DNA of 64,000 bases, from contig QRDG01001840.1 of the NCBI GenBank assembly GCA_012064385.1, positions 62,001-126,000 of the forward strand, given 5' to 3'. Positions 30,360 through 40,083 of the stretch are shown here, in pieces (the first letter of the stretch is position 1; every line of letters starts with the position of its first letter). The translations under genes and the position numbers were made by a program. This DNA is from Puccinellia tenuiflora (Eukaryota > Streptophyta > Magnoliopsida > Poales > Poaceae). The notes below the pieces were generated by a model that did not search any database, was not told where the DNA came from, and saw only the letters and a program-made list of their open reading frames with translations.

Positions 30360-33271
30360 TGTGGCGCCCTCGCTTAGAAAAGCAAGGCCACATTGTGAAA
30401 TATGCTATTCCCTGGATCGAGTATGGATAGCAACTCACAAAAGATGTAATATCATGCATCAATGTCAAATATTATTACAACGAGATTCGAATGATCCAGG
30501 AGTAAAATAATTCCTTACAACTTTGCATAGCCGAAGCTAGCCTTAAAAGAGTAAAGAGTTCACAATTTATTCAGAGTTCAACAAGCAGCAATATAATAGC
30601 ACAGAGCTCCTTCATCTCCATGAGCCACTGGCGATCATGTTGGTTGTAAGCTCGAAGACACGTCTCACTCATCGTCGTAGTAGCCTGCAACATTTAACGT
30701 TGCAGCCCAGGGAATTTGGGTCAAAACCTTGTAACAGGCCGGCAAGTGAATACTATGGTGGAATATGAAATGGCAAGACTAATACTACATGCTTATCTGG
30801 CTGGTGGGGTTGAAGGCTATTGCATAAAGCCAATTTTCTCCTACTTTTCACAAACATTTTATTTTCAACTTTTCAATATGAGACACACCCATGGAACGCA
30901 TCCAAGGTCTCATATACCCGAGTTCACCCATCACATTTTATTATGAAATTGGAATGAAGAGATCCTCCGACAACTTCCTTGCTTAGCTACTCAACATTGT
31001 CCGTAACCGAGGACACGGCTATGATCATAGTTTTATTACTCTCGAGAGTTTGTGACACTTTCCCCACTAGACTCGATCGACCCATTCTATCCTTAACCCT
31101 CATTTAGTGAAAAGGAAAGGAGAAGACCGAGACGAGACCTTTTGGAAGCTCTTTCCCAACCACTACTGGCTTGACCCGTTCCAACCTACATCCCCTACAT
31201 CTGCTTGTCAAGCCGGGTCGGTTCCAAGCTACTTACTTAGTCAAGACAGAGCCCATATGACTAGTGGCTGCACTGGAAGCAACTAAACATGGAGTGACAT
31301 CGAATCTCAATACCCTGGGTGGCCAACCACAAGTGCACATACTCAGGTTAGACCACAAGAAAATGGCCCTGAGTAGCCACTCAACTTCGCACACCTCGAC
31401 AAACCAAATCCACCCAGGTGATTCATTAATTTAGTAGAGTTTTCACTAAACTTACTACTTCAAAAACTTCACAATTGCAGCAAGCATTTCTACTAAATAA
31501 TGTAGGTACCTAGTCAACACGAGAGATCTAACAGGTTTGCATAGCATAATTAAAACAATAGTAAACCTATCATGCATACCACTAAAATAATCTATAATGC
31601 AATTAAGAAAATAATAGGTCCTTCATGAGTGTATACACTTGCCTTGATCGTTGTTCGGGTTGTCGCAGCACTCACAGTACGTCTGGCACTCCTCACAATC
31701 TAATCAACAAGCAAACAATCACCAAATCAATACAACAAGCAATATAATGGCAATACAAAAATAATATGAATGCATGAAATGCAAGCTAACACTCCACAAT
31801 TTAAGGAAATAAGATTATATTAAAGTTTCTATTGTCTAACATATGCATGATGCTCATGATCACAATTTTTATAGTGTTTAATAATTTAGAAAGTAATTTA
31901 TAGGCTAGAATACCTTATTTTAGGATTCTGTGAAAATCATTTAAATGCATGATGCAAAGGTGCAATTTGAACACACCACTGGATAGAAAACATTTTTCCA
32001 AGCATTTTGATATAAAGTTTGCAATTTTTGGATAAGCAGAACTCAAGATATGGATTTTACAAGATTGCACAAAAATCTGGGATTTTATTCATTTTCTGGG
32101 AATTACAAATCAGCCGCTGACTGGGCTTGCTGACTGGGCGCTGACGGTGCAGCCACATGGCGCGATTCTACTGGCCCGTACCGATTCGGTAAACAAAGAA
32201 AGAACACGGCCGTTGGATCGAAATCCAACGGTCCCCGTTAGATCCATCCGTGCCCGGTGGTGCTAGGTCACCGGAGCACGGTGGCGACGGCGGCGACGCG
32301 GCCGGCGTGGGCGTTCCCGGCGATTGGGGGCTCCCGGGGATGAACGCGTCCTACCTAGATGACCGTAGCGGCGAGGCGAGGTCGGTGGCGCGGCGGTGGG
32401 CTTCGGCTCCTCTTCTTCTTCCCGGAATCGGTCGCCGGAGTTGCGGCCAGCGGCGGTCCGAGGCGGCAGTGGACGTATCCGACGACCTGGCGAGCAAACA
32501 ACCGTCAAACGGTGTCAAAACGGAAGAGCAAGGAGAGGGGAGGGAGATAGGGTGCAGGGGGAGGGCGGGGAGTGGCCGGAGTGGCCGCGGCGTGCGGATT
32601 TACCGGCGGCGGGCGGCGGCGGCACGAGCTCGAGATCCAGCAGCCTGGCGGCGGGCCTGCTAGGGTTTCGAGCGGAGGTGAGAGAGGGAGGGGAGAGGCT
32701 TAAAAGGGCGGGGTCGCGCTGTTGATTGGGAGCTCGAAACGCCCGCAATCAAGGCAGCGGACGGCGGCGGTTTCCGGTGGGCGTGGGCGCGATTTGGGGA
32801 AGAACACGGCTGACGTGCGGGGCCCGTCGGTCAGAGAGAGAGAGAGGGGGAGGGCGGGAGGCTGCTGGCGGGCTGCGGCGAGGACGATAACGGGCCGCAG
32901 TTTGGGCCGGATCGGGCTGGCTCGGCCGGAACGGCCGGCTCCCCCCTTTTTTTTTTGTTCTGTTCTTTTCTTTTTACTGTTTTTTTTCCAAAAGCTATCA
33001 AAATAGTATCAAAACAAAATAGAAAATTTTGAATAAATACTTTTTGGAACCCTGGTTCTGTATAGAACACAATGGCACAAAGTTTTCAGTTAAATAAAGA
33101 GAAAATAATTGGTTTAGTGACAAGGGTTGTTTAGCACCCTATTATGTCAAAACAAAATATTTAAACCAAAAATTATTTTTAAAGGTTCAAAGCAAGATTT
33201 TTATATGCAATAAAACATGATGCTTATGAATGGATGCATGCTTATGCATTTTGGAAAATTGGGATGTTACA
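30360..33271 (-). mobile_element. 5' LTR of element Y (2912 bp), LARD-like gypsy
   Basis: Read on the minus strand it starts TGTAACATCCCAATTTTCC at 33271 and ends GGGCGCCACA at 30360, next to a Met-tRNA primer site. The internal landmarks (GCATAATTATGCATTT at the start, the GC-rich leader near 32250-32950, CTGGATCATTCGAATC near the end) parallel those of the 4.06-kb LTRs at 5955-22632, so the two are related families. The long frames at 32250-32748 belong to the GC-rich leader and are not called as genes. The element was inserted into the LTR of element X at 33271/33272. Its other flank is lost at the N, so the target duplication (ATCGC expected) cannot be confirmed. Confidence 0.82.
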
Positions 33272-33685
33272 ATCGCGCTAGGTTTAGGGTTTCGGGGTGA
33301 GCGAGAAAAAGAGTGAGGGGAGAGAGGGAGAGCAGGGCCTCCGTGGCCTCTTAACCACAAGGGAGGAGCACTTCAGCGTCGAGCTGGTGCGACGGGGACG
33401 TTGGCGACGAGCTCAGTCGCTACAGCGATGGAGCTACAGGAAGGAGACGACCATTTTGCAGAAAACCCCCTGGCTTAATTAAGGTTTATTGCATTTTGGT
33501 CCAGCAGTCTGTTAAGGATTTAAATTGAGGCACTTAAATTTTTTTGAAAATTCTGGAAAAATTCACATAGCATTTATATTAAACTAGGAAGCTGTCCTAA
33601 AAGTTTCAGCCCATTTGGAAAATATTTTATGTGTAACTTATTTTAGAAAATGCTCACAGGCATTATGGGGTCTTTGTTAAATTAT
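33272..33685 (-). mobile_element. LTR of gypsy element X, inner part
   Basis: About 0.4 kb of LTR sequence between the Y insertion and the DNA-transposon candidate. It resembles, in order, the stretch of the 40084-49420 element LTRs with GGTTTCGGGG, AACCCCCTGG and AAAAATTCACATAG. No coding sequence. Confidence 0.6.
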
Positions 33686-34092
33686 GGACGCGACTACGTA
33701 GAAGTTGCTTCAATTTGGCAAATCTGTAAGCACCCACGTGTTGAACACATGTGGGGTTCGTGCAATTTTTTTCCAGCCAAACGAAACAATCGGTGAGCAC
33801 ATTAGCATGCACGTACTAAAAGCCAAAACTGTTGATGTCATCCTGCATTAAATACCAAATTCGAAAATTTAAAATGTTTTGTAGCTCAAACCGTTTATGT
33901 GATTTATGATCCGTTTTCACCGTTGGACTAGTCGCGTCGAGATCTTCGAAACTAGATCCCATGTTAATATATTTCGACGAAAAAAAATTCGGACCCAAAA
34001 GTTACCAACCACTAACACATAAGTTATCAGGCTGTATTATGTAAGTTACCGCCCACACAACGATTAATTTTGGACGCAACTATACAATGGAT

Positions 34093-35093
34093 GGTAACTC
34101 CATCGGTCCAGAGAGGTTAACTCCATCAGTCTAGGTTGGGTAACTACGTCACTACTTGGTGGTAACTCTATCAGTTTAGGGTGGGTAACTCTATCAATTT
34201 TTGATGGTTAACTCCATCAGTTTAGGATAACTCCATCATTATTGAGTGGATGGGTAACTCCATTACTATTGGGTGGGTAACTCTATCGCCACTGGGTGGT
34301 AACTCCATCACTACTAGGTGGTAATTTTATTAGTCTAGGGTAGGTAACTTTATCGGTTTAGAGAGAATAACTCCATCGGTCTACAATGGGTAACTCCATC
34401 ACGACTGTGTGGTAACTCTATCAGTCGATGATGGGTAACTTCATCAATATAGGGTGGGTAACTCAATCAGTTCAGGGTTGGTAACTCCTTCAGTCCGGGA
34501 TGGTAAATTCATTTGTCTAGGGTGTGTAACAATATCACTACTGGGTGGTAACTCCATCATTGTTGGGTGGGTAACTTCATCACTACTGTATGGTAACTCC
34601 ATCACTACTTGGTGGGTAGGTTCATCAGTTTAGGGTGGGTAACTCCATCGCTACTGGGCGGTAACTTTACCAGTTTAGGGTTGGTAACTTCATCACTACG
34701 AGGGCGGTAACTTCATCAGATTAGGCTTGATAACTACATCACTTCTGGATGGGTAACTCCATCAGTTTAGGGTGGGTAACTCCATCACTATTGGGTAGTA
34801 ACTTCATTAGTGTATGTCGGGTAACTCCATCACGATTGAGCGGTAACTTCATCAGTTTACGATTGGAAACTCCATCGCTACTGGGTGCTAACTCCATCAC
34901 TACTGGGTGGTAACTTCATTAGTTTAGGTTGGTAACTTCATCGCTACGGTGTGGTAACTTCAGTAGCTTAGGGGTGGTAACTACATCACTTCAGTGTGGG
35001 TAGCTCCATCAGTTTAGGCTGGATAACTACATCACTACTGGGTGGGCAACTTAATCAGTCTAGGGTGGGTAACTTAATCACTACACGTCACGC
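34093..35093 (+). repeat. Degenerate minisatellite, about 44 units of 22-23 bp
   Basis: Each unit is close to GGGTAACTCCATCAxTxxxGGG. Two unit types recur and often alternate: one with CACTACTGGG and one with CAGTTTAGGG at the end, giving a partial 45-bp dimer period. I counted 44 units by eye between 34093 and 35093. Divergence between units is roughly 10-30 percent, so the array is old or loosely constrained. A few inverted GTTACC motifs lie just to the left (near 34000-34050). Confidence 0.9.
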
Positions 35094-35340
35094 TCTTCAC
35101 GGAGACCCTCGACGAGGATCATTGCTTAGTCATCAAAACGGCATCCATCGGAGTGGTTCCTCTGATCATGACATGATCGGATAATATATACGGCATGGAT
35201 CGGACAACAAATCTCGATGAGCTTATCGGACAACGATGACAAGAGGGATGGTGGCTTTATGTTCTGTTATTTGTATGGTGCAAAATAAGCTTTGCATCAC
35301 AGGACTATGTACTCACGGCTGTGTTATGTAGCTAGCCTGG

Positions 35341-36330
35341 AATGGAATCGTTGCTACTACAGATCGAGCAGGATGGACAAGCTATCTGGCCGTCTCTGCT
35401 AGCAGTAGCAACAACGGATGCAGCCGGACGAGCTCAACTTGGTCGCACGCACGGGGCGGAGCTGTCGGATACAAATCTGTTGTTGCCGCCGGACGGGGCG
35501 GAGCTCAACTTGGTCGCACGCACGGGGTGAAGCTCGTGAGGTGGTCGGGGAGGCTGGAGAAGGCCGGGAGCTGCCGAAGAAGCGTGGCGGCGGCGGCCGG
35601 AGGCGAGGAAGAACTGCTCGATCAGCTCGTTCCTGAGCATCCCAACATGGAATCTTCGGGTGTGGAGGAAGCCATCGGCAAGGCGGAGCTTCTAGACACG
35701 AAGACGTAGCTCGGGGACGTCCATGGTGAAGGTGAGGAACACAACGCGAACGGCGGCAGGTTCTGGGCACCAGTCATGTTCCCGTCGTACGCTACACGCT
35801 AGCACCCGATACTCGCTAGGGAGGATGAACACGTCATGGAGGAGGTACTAGACATCTCCACTTGGTCCGGGGATGTTGGAGATGACGGAATCGAACGCAG
35901 CGAGCTTCGGCCACCGCCTTCTCCGCCGCGACGGTCCCCACGACCTAGAGGTGCGTGGCGAGCTGCGCCGTGAGGAAGGCGCACTGGACCACGCCGTCCG
36001 GAGGAGGGGAGAGAGGCAAGGCCGCGAGCGCTTGGAGCACGAGCGACGCGGCCGCGAGAGCCGTGAACGCCGCGAGCCTCTCCATGAAGCTCCTCCTCCC
36101 GCGGCCGCGGCCGCCCGTGATGGCTTCACGAGCAGGGGCTCCTCTTCCTCCTGATGGAGAGCTCCGCGGGGAGTCGGAGGCGGGCGCGAAGGGAGAGGGC
36201 GATGGCGGCGAGGAGGAAGAGGAAGTCGACAGCCCGAGGAGCGCGACATGCGCGTGACCGTTCCGCGTCGATCTGGTCCGTCCATCGCCGATCGGACGGC
36301 TGACGAGGCGCTTCGCGTTTTGCCAGTTTC
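35341..36330 (-). pseudogene. GC-rich gene-like segment inside the DNA-transposon candidate
   Basis: Sharply GC-rich sequence with codon-like 3-base periodicity reads best on the minus strand, but no single frame spans it. One frame from about 36235 has a hydrophobic stretch FLFLLAAIALSL followed by basic residues. Another, from about 36095, has MERLAAFTALAAASLVLQA. Further frames near 35900-35450 give segments such as VVFLTFTMDVPEL and MLRNELIEQFFLAS. This resembles a captured host gene fragment, perhaps of a membrane protein, broken by frameshifts. I do not recognise the gene. It may have supplied the GC-rich cargo typical of Pack-MULEs. Confidence 0.35.
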
Positions 36331-36354
36331 AAGCTGCTTCTGATTAGATTTCCT

Positions 36355-36606
36355 CTAAATTATTTAATTTGGCGGTTGAATTACCTTTGCAACATTCATA
36401 TTTGAAACTATTGGAACTTCCTGGACAAATATGAAGTTCAAATTGAATTTTGTTTATCCAACAACATTCACCATCATTGATTTATTAATTGTTGCCATAG
36501 CATTATTTCATGTTAAGCAATTTAGGTATGGATGCCATGATGCGATATGAAATGCAAAAGTGAAAATTTGGTTCAAATTTTACAGTACCAAACTGGGGCT
36601 GTTACA
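36355..36606 (-). mobile_element. Start (outer U3) of the X LTR
   Basis: On the minus strand the LTR starts TGTAACAGCCCCAGTTTGG at 36606. The segment shares AAACTTCCTGGACAAA-like and GATGCCATGATGC-like motifs with the LTR ends at 43905 and 49420. The polypurine tract TAAGGGGGTAGATT is next to it at 36607-36620. Confidence 0.8.
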
Positions 36607-37507
36607 AATCTACCCCCTTACAAGAATCTCGTCCCGAGATTCCTAGAGTAGAAAGAGAGAGGAGGGAAACATGACAACACGTGTCTTCCACGATCTTCTC
36701 GATCACATGATGATCTTCCTTGTGATAGAGCATAAGCTAACAAGCATGACATGCCAATGTGGCGGAAAGAGCAGAAGATAGCTCAAGGTGATAGACAAGT
36801 TTTCTCCAAGGGTTGGAGATATGAACTTTGCACAAGACCATAATCCATCGAAGAATAACTAGGAACAACTTGACGAAACAAAGGTCGAGCAGAAGATAGG
36901 ACAACCGATCACTTGTTCACCCGAATTTATCAGGATCTCTATCCAAGACCAAGACATCACTTCAAACCACCCCGATGTGTAGACCGTAGAGATTTGAAGC
37001 ACCATGAGGGGAAAAATACATCTTCTAGACTCCAAGCTTTTGACATACAACCAGTTTTCCATAGGGTTAAAAGTCTGGGCCTTAATGTGACTGACGAATT
37101 CACACAACGTATGTGGGAGTTGATTAAACTTCAAGTTCAAACACAAGGGAAGGATATAGCACTGATCGACAATTAGATAGAGGGAGAAAACCTCATCGAC
37201 GAGCTATTGCCACGGTAGAAGGAGCAGGAGGATTGACCGAGACACATTTAGCAACTCCGCTCTAATGTTCTCCTTGAGGTGAAAGATATCACAATCAGGC
37301 TTCTAATATCCTCCAATCGTTCATCAAGCGAAGGCCGTACCTCAAGATTGCGAAAATACCATAAAGGTATCGAGTCAAGAGATTTTGTCAATAGACCTTC
37401 TGGTGAGTTGTGTGAACCACAACCTCGAACTTGCTAGAATTACAAAATAGGCCTAGGTCATACTCTTGAGAAACACCAACCATCATTTCTGCTTGAGGTT
37501 CATATTT
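36607..37507 (-). mobile_element. Internal region of element X, left part
   Basis: It starts (minus strand, adjacent to the LTR) with a polypurine tract and CTCGGGACGAGATTC. It resembles 43906-44200 of the third LARD-like element, including ACAACCGATCACTT. No sense-strand coding region was recognised. It ends where the Tat element is inserted (TATTT before 37508). Confidence 0.7.
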
Positions 37508-38015
37508 TGTCGTGGTATTGTTGAATCTAGCCGCGGCAGGGGTGCCATCGAGCTAGGTAGAGAGAGGGGTTTTGGAGACGTGGGGTGTTTCGGCGACGGG
37601 ATGACAAAGGGTTTACCCAGCTTCAGATCTCGCAACGGTGGTGAAACCCTACGTGCTGCTATAATTCACTATAAGGCAATATCGCCGATTACAATGAAAG
37701 TAGATTGAGAGCGTGCCCTAAGGCGTCCCGTAGGCCGGCTTATAAAGGCGTCCGGACCTAGGGCTTACAGGAGGAAACCTAACCGACTAAGTACAGAGTT
37801 CTACTCTAATCCGGCTTGGGCCTTGCCTTGTGGGCTAAGTCTTCCGCAATGCAGGTCGGCTTCTGGAACCTTCCCTTAGCCGGATGGGCCTCCTGCGCTT
37901 CATCATACTGGGCCGCCCAGTAAGCCGGATTCCGGCTTACCACCACTATGGGCCACCCTGGTATGCTGGCTTTCAGTCCTCTCTATGAGGATACCTGTTC
38001 GGCATAACCCCAACA
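37508..38015 (-). mobile_element. Tat 3' LTR (left copy)
   Basis: On the plus strand it runs from TGTCGTGGTATTG to ACCCCAACA, followed by GTAGCCCCCGGAAAG, which on the minus strand is the polypurine tract CTTTCCGGGGGCTAC. The length is identical to the right copy. Confidence 0.92.
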
Positions 38016-38399
38016 GTAGCCCCCGGAAAGCTTCAAGTACTTCAGCAGCTGGCTTCAATCTTCCAGCAATAGGTTGTCCGAAAGATTCATCATCCGTCTT
38101 CAGTCTTGGAGCATTCCCAGAAACCTGCAATCATGCCGAGCAGCTTTGTCGACTTCGGTGTGCCGGCTCTTCATGCTGAAAAGTACTTGGACGAGTAATG
38201 ACACGCATTCGTTGATTTGATGGCTATGTCAGACCCATCAATGTGAGTGGAGGAGCATCTTTCAACATTGGGGCTAACTTCCGTTTTTCCCACGCAAGAC
38301 CCGAGGCGTCGGAGGGAAGAAACATCTCGCAACGGCTCGATCCATGACGCGTGGTGGAAATCTCGGCTCCGGACCGTTGCGTGAATATCAGCGCGTCCG

Positions 38400-38408
38400 C
38401 TATAAATA
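38400..38408 (+). promoter_or_regulatory. TATA box of the Tat antisense gene
   Basis: CTATAAATA stands in a GC-rich setting (GCGTCCGCTATAAATACCGG) about 100 bp upstream of the ATG at 38502, followed by AACCCTAGCTCCTTCTTCC, a typical plant 5' leader. It points away from the adjacent LTR and into the antisense gene, so the gene appears to have its own promoter. Confidence 0.7.
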
Positions 38409-38501
38409 CCGGTCGCCACGGCCACGCACCATTCGCAAACCCTAGCTCCTTCTTCCTCCAAATTCCATTCTTCCTGAGCTAGAGTTCTTCATCTGTGTTC
38501 C

Positions 38502-39697
38502 ATGGCATCCAGTGCTCCGAGCTCTCCCGTCGTCGACGCCACGCCTCTCGACATGGCTTCATCAATGGGAGGCTCCACGTCCACGGCCGCCGTCGCCGGC
38601 ACTGTGCCATCCGCCGCCACCACTTCATCTCCCTCCGCTCCGGTGGATTCCTCCGCTGCCACGAGCCGCGACGAGGTGGCTCTCGCAAAAGCCGTAGCCG
38701 AAGCCGCTGCTACTATGGCCTCTGCACCCGCGACTGCTGATGCTGCTACCGAAAACGTCACTGCCGGCGAAGAATAGGATGAAGAGGAAGCCGGCAACAA
38801 CAAAGGTGTATCCTACAACCCGTCCCACAACTGGGCTTGCTCGGTGGCGGATGATGTCGAGCTGAAGGGGATGTAGCCATTCTTCCGTCCTCAGAGTCGG
38901 CGCCGACTTGGTGATCCACCCTCGGCGACCCTTCTCCTACTCCCATCAAGGATGAAAGGGTACTTCTTTCTTCTCATGTCGTTAGGGGGTTCTCTTTACC
39001 GCCTTCGGCTTTTGTGATAGAGGTCTTAGACTATTACGGCCTCCAACTTCACAACATCACCCCCAACAGCTTGCTATACATCTCCGGCTTTGTAGCACTC
39101 TTTGAAGGCTATTTAGGCATAAAACCTAGGTTAGACTTCTTCGAAAGATGCTTCCTAGTCAAGAGGCAAACTATGAACAAGGAGCTGGTGGTGGTCGGCT
39201 CTATCAGCTTCAACTGCCGCCGAGATATAGATTGGTACCCTCAGGTGCCAATTGTTGATTCGGCAAAGGGATGGGCGTCCACATTTTTCTACTGCAAGGA
39301 CGTGGCGCCGCCAAACAGGCTGCAGGGAATTGCCCCATTCACAGACGAAGCCGGCACACCCCTGCCCTCTTGGAAGAAGAAGCCGGCACCTAAAATGTCG
39401 GCAGACCATGTCGCCATTCAAGAAAGGATTTCGCAGTTGACTTCCGGCTCTCCTCCCAAAACTGGGGAGGACACCATAATTTGCTGGATGAAGAGACGGA
39501 TCCAGCCCCTCCAACATCATGCTCGACTTTTATGCGAGTTCACGGGCGACTCTGATCCCATGCGGATCAGTAAAAAAGACTTTGAGCAAGACCTCTTTGA
39601 GGCTCGCTTTAACAAGCTTATCAAAGCCCGGCCTGGCGAAGGTCGGCAATATGAAGAGTCGCTGCCGATGTATACGGCAGCCAACCCTCCCCCAAAG
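38502..39697 (+). pseudogene. Tat antisense gene, exon 1: 'gypsy-type transposon' domain (Transposase_28-like)
   Basis: The ATG at 38502 starts an Ala/Ser/Thr-rich N-terminus that meets a stop at 38775-38777. The same frame then continues to a second stop at 38874-38876, and a frameshift follows before about 38950. From there the frame is open to the splice donor AAAG|GTACTT at 39697. The conserved part has VLDYYGLQLHNITPN and a SGFVALFEGYLGIKP-type block, followed by a Trp-rich region (DIDWYPQVP, WASTFFYC). I recognise this as the domain annotated in Pfam as a putative gypsy-type transposon domain (PF04195). It is found in antisense ORFs of Tat elements and in plant genomes, and its function is unknown. 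This copy is a pseudogene. Confidence 0.8.
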
Positions 39698-39775
39698 GTA
39701 CTTTGCCGAATCCAAAGTTCAATTCTTTGAGAGATTCGAGTCTGCTTAACAATCTGACTTGTGTTTATTCTTCAG

Positions 39776-39957
39776 ATTCCCGGTGTTGCCGTCTTCGGGT
39801 CAGCTGGTACGTCGTCCAGCAAAGTGACCAAGCGGCCAGTCACCTTTTCTTCGGCTCTTGCAGAGAGCCGGAAGAGGAAAGGCCAATCTAACACGATTGG
39901 CGCCAAGTCATCAGAAGATGACGACGCTCTCACTGGGCTCAATATCCCCAGCAAGAA
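39776..39957 (+). pseudogene. Tat antisense gene, exon 2
   Basis: Exon 2 begins after TTATTCTTCAG (39775) and continues in phase from exon 1 (Ile-Pro-Gly-Val-Ala). It encodes a Ser/Lys/Arg-rich linker with SRKRKG and an acidic SSEDDD stretch, and ends at the strong donor GAA|GTAAGT. The phase into the next exon was not resolved: the obvious acceptor near 40013 gives a short intron of about 56 nt and a phase mismatch, so an indel or a different acceptor is likely. Confidence 0.6.
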
Positions 39958-40013
39958 GTAAGTCGGCTAACAACATCTCCTCCTTACTCTGCAACAACGC
40001 TGGATTTGCTAAG

Positions 40014-40083
40014 CTTATAAAGAAGGGCGCTTCCTTGAAAATAAAGACGCTTGCCACAAGGAAGAAAGCTTCACCCGCCATTC
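40014..40083 (+). pseudogene. Tat antisense gene, exon 3, left part (split by an insertion)
   Basis: The Lys-rich frame (LIKKGASLKIK...) runs up to the CATTC target duplication at 40079-40083. When the inserted element and one duplication are removed, the codons continue Ala-Ile-Pro-Pro-Pro at 49426 without a change of frame. The 9.3-kb element therefore landed inside a coding exon. Confidence 0.65.

Larger units (their letters stand above)
33686..36354. mobile_element. Candidate Mutator-like (Pack-MULE-like) DNA transposon in the X LTR
   Basis: LTR-like sequence is interrupted exactly here. The flanks share TAAATTAT (33678-33685 and 36356-36363; nine bases with one mismatch if extended), an 8-9-bp target duplication. 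The two ends are imperfect inverted repeats over about 45 bp: both read AGAAG..GCTT.AA..TGGCAAA from the outside in. Inside are an AT-rich left arm, a 1-kb array of 22-23-bp repeats (34093-35093), a short unclassified stretch (35094-35340) and a GC-rich gene-like segment (35341-36330). No transposase is seen. The size of the duplication, long terminal repeats and GC-rich cargo favour a non-autonomous Mutator-like element; hAT is an alternative because an exact 8-bp duplication also fits. Confidence 0.5.

Noticed and set aside
32250..32748. Arg/Gly/Pro-rich frames up to 137 codons
   Set aside because: They lie in the GC-rich block of the element Y LTR, on both strands, with no recognisable domain. 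They are composition artefacts.
34093..35093. CRISPR-like look of the 22-23-bp repeat array
   Set aside because: The units are contiguous without unique spacers and the sequence is clearly eukaryotic. It is a degenerate minisatellite.
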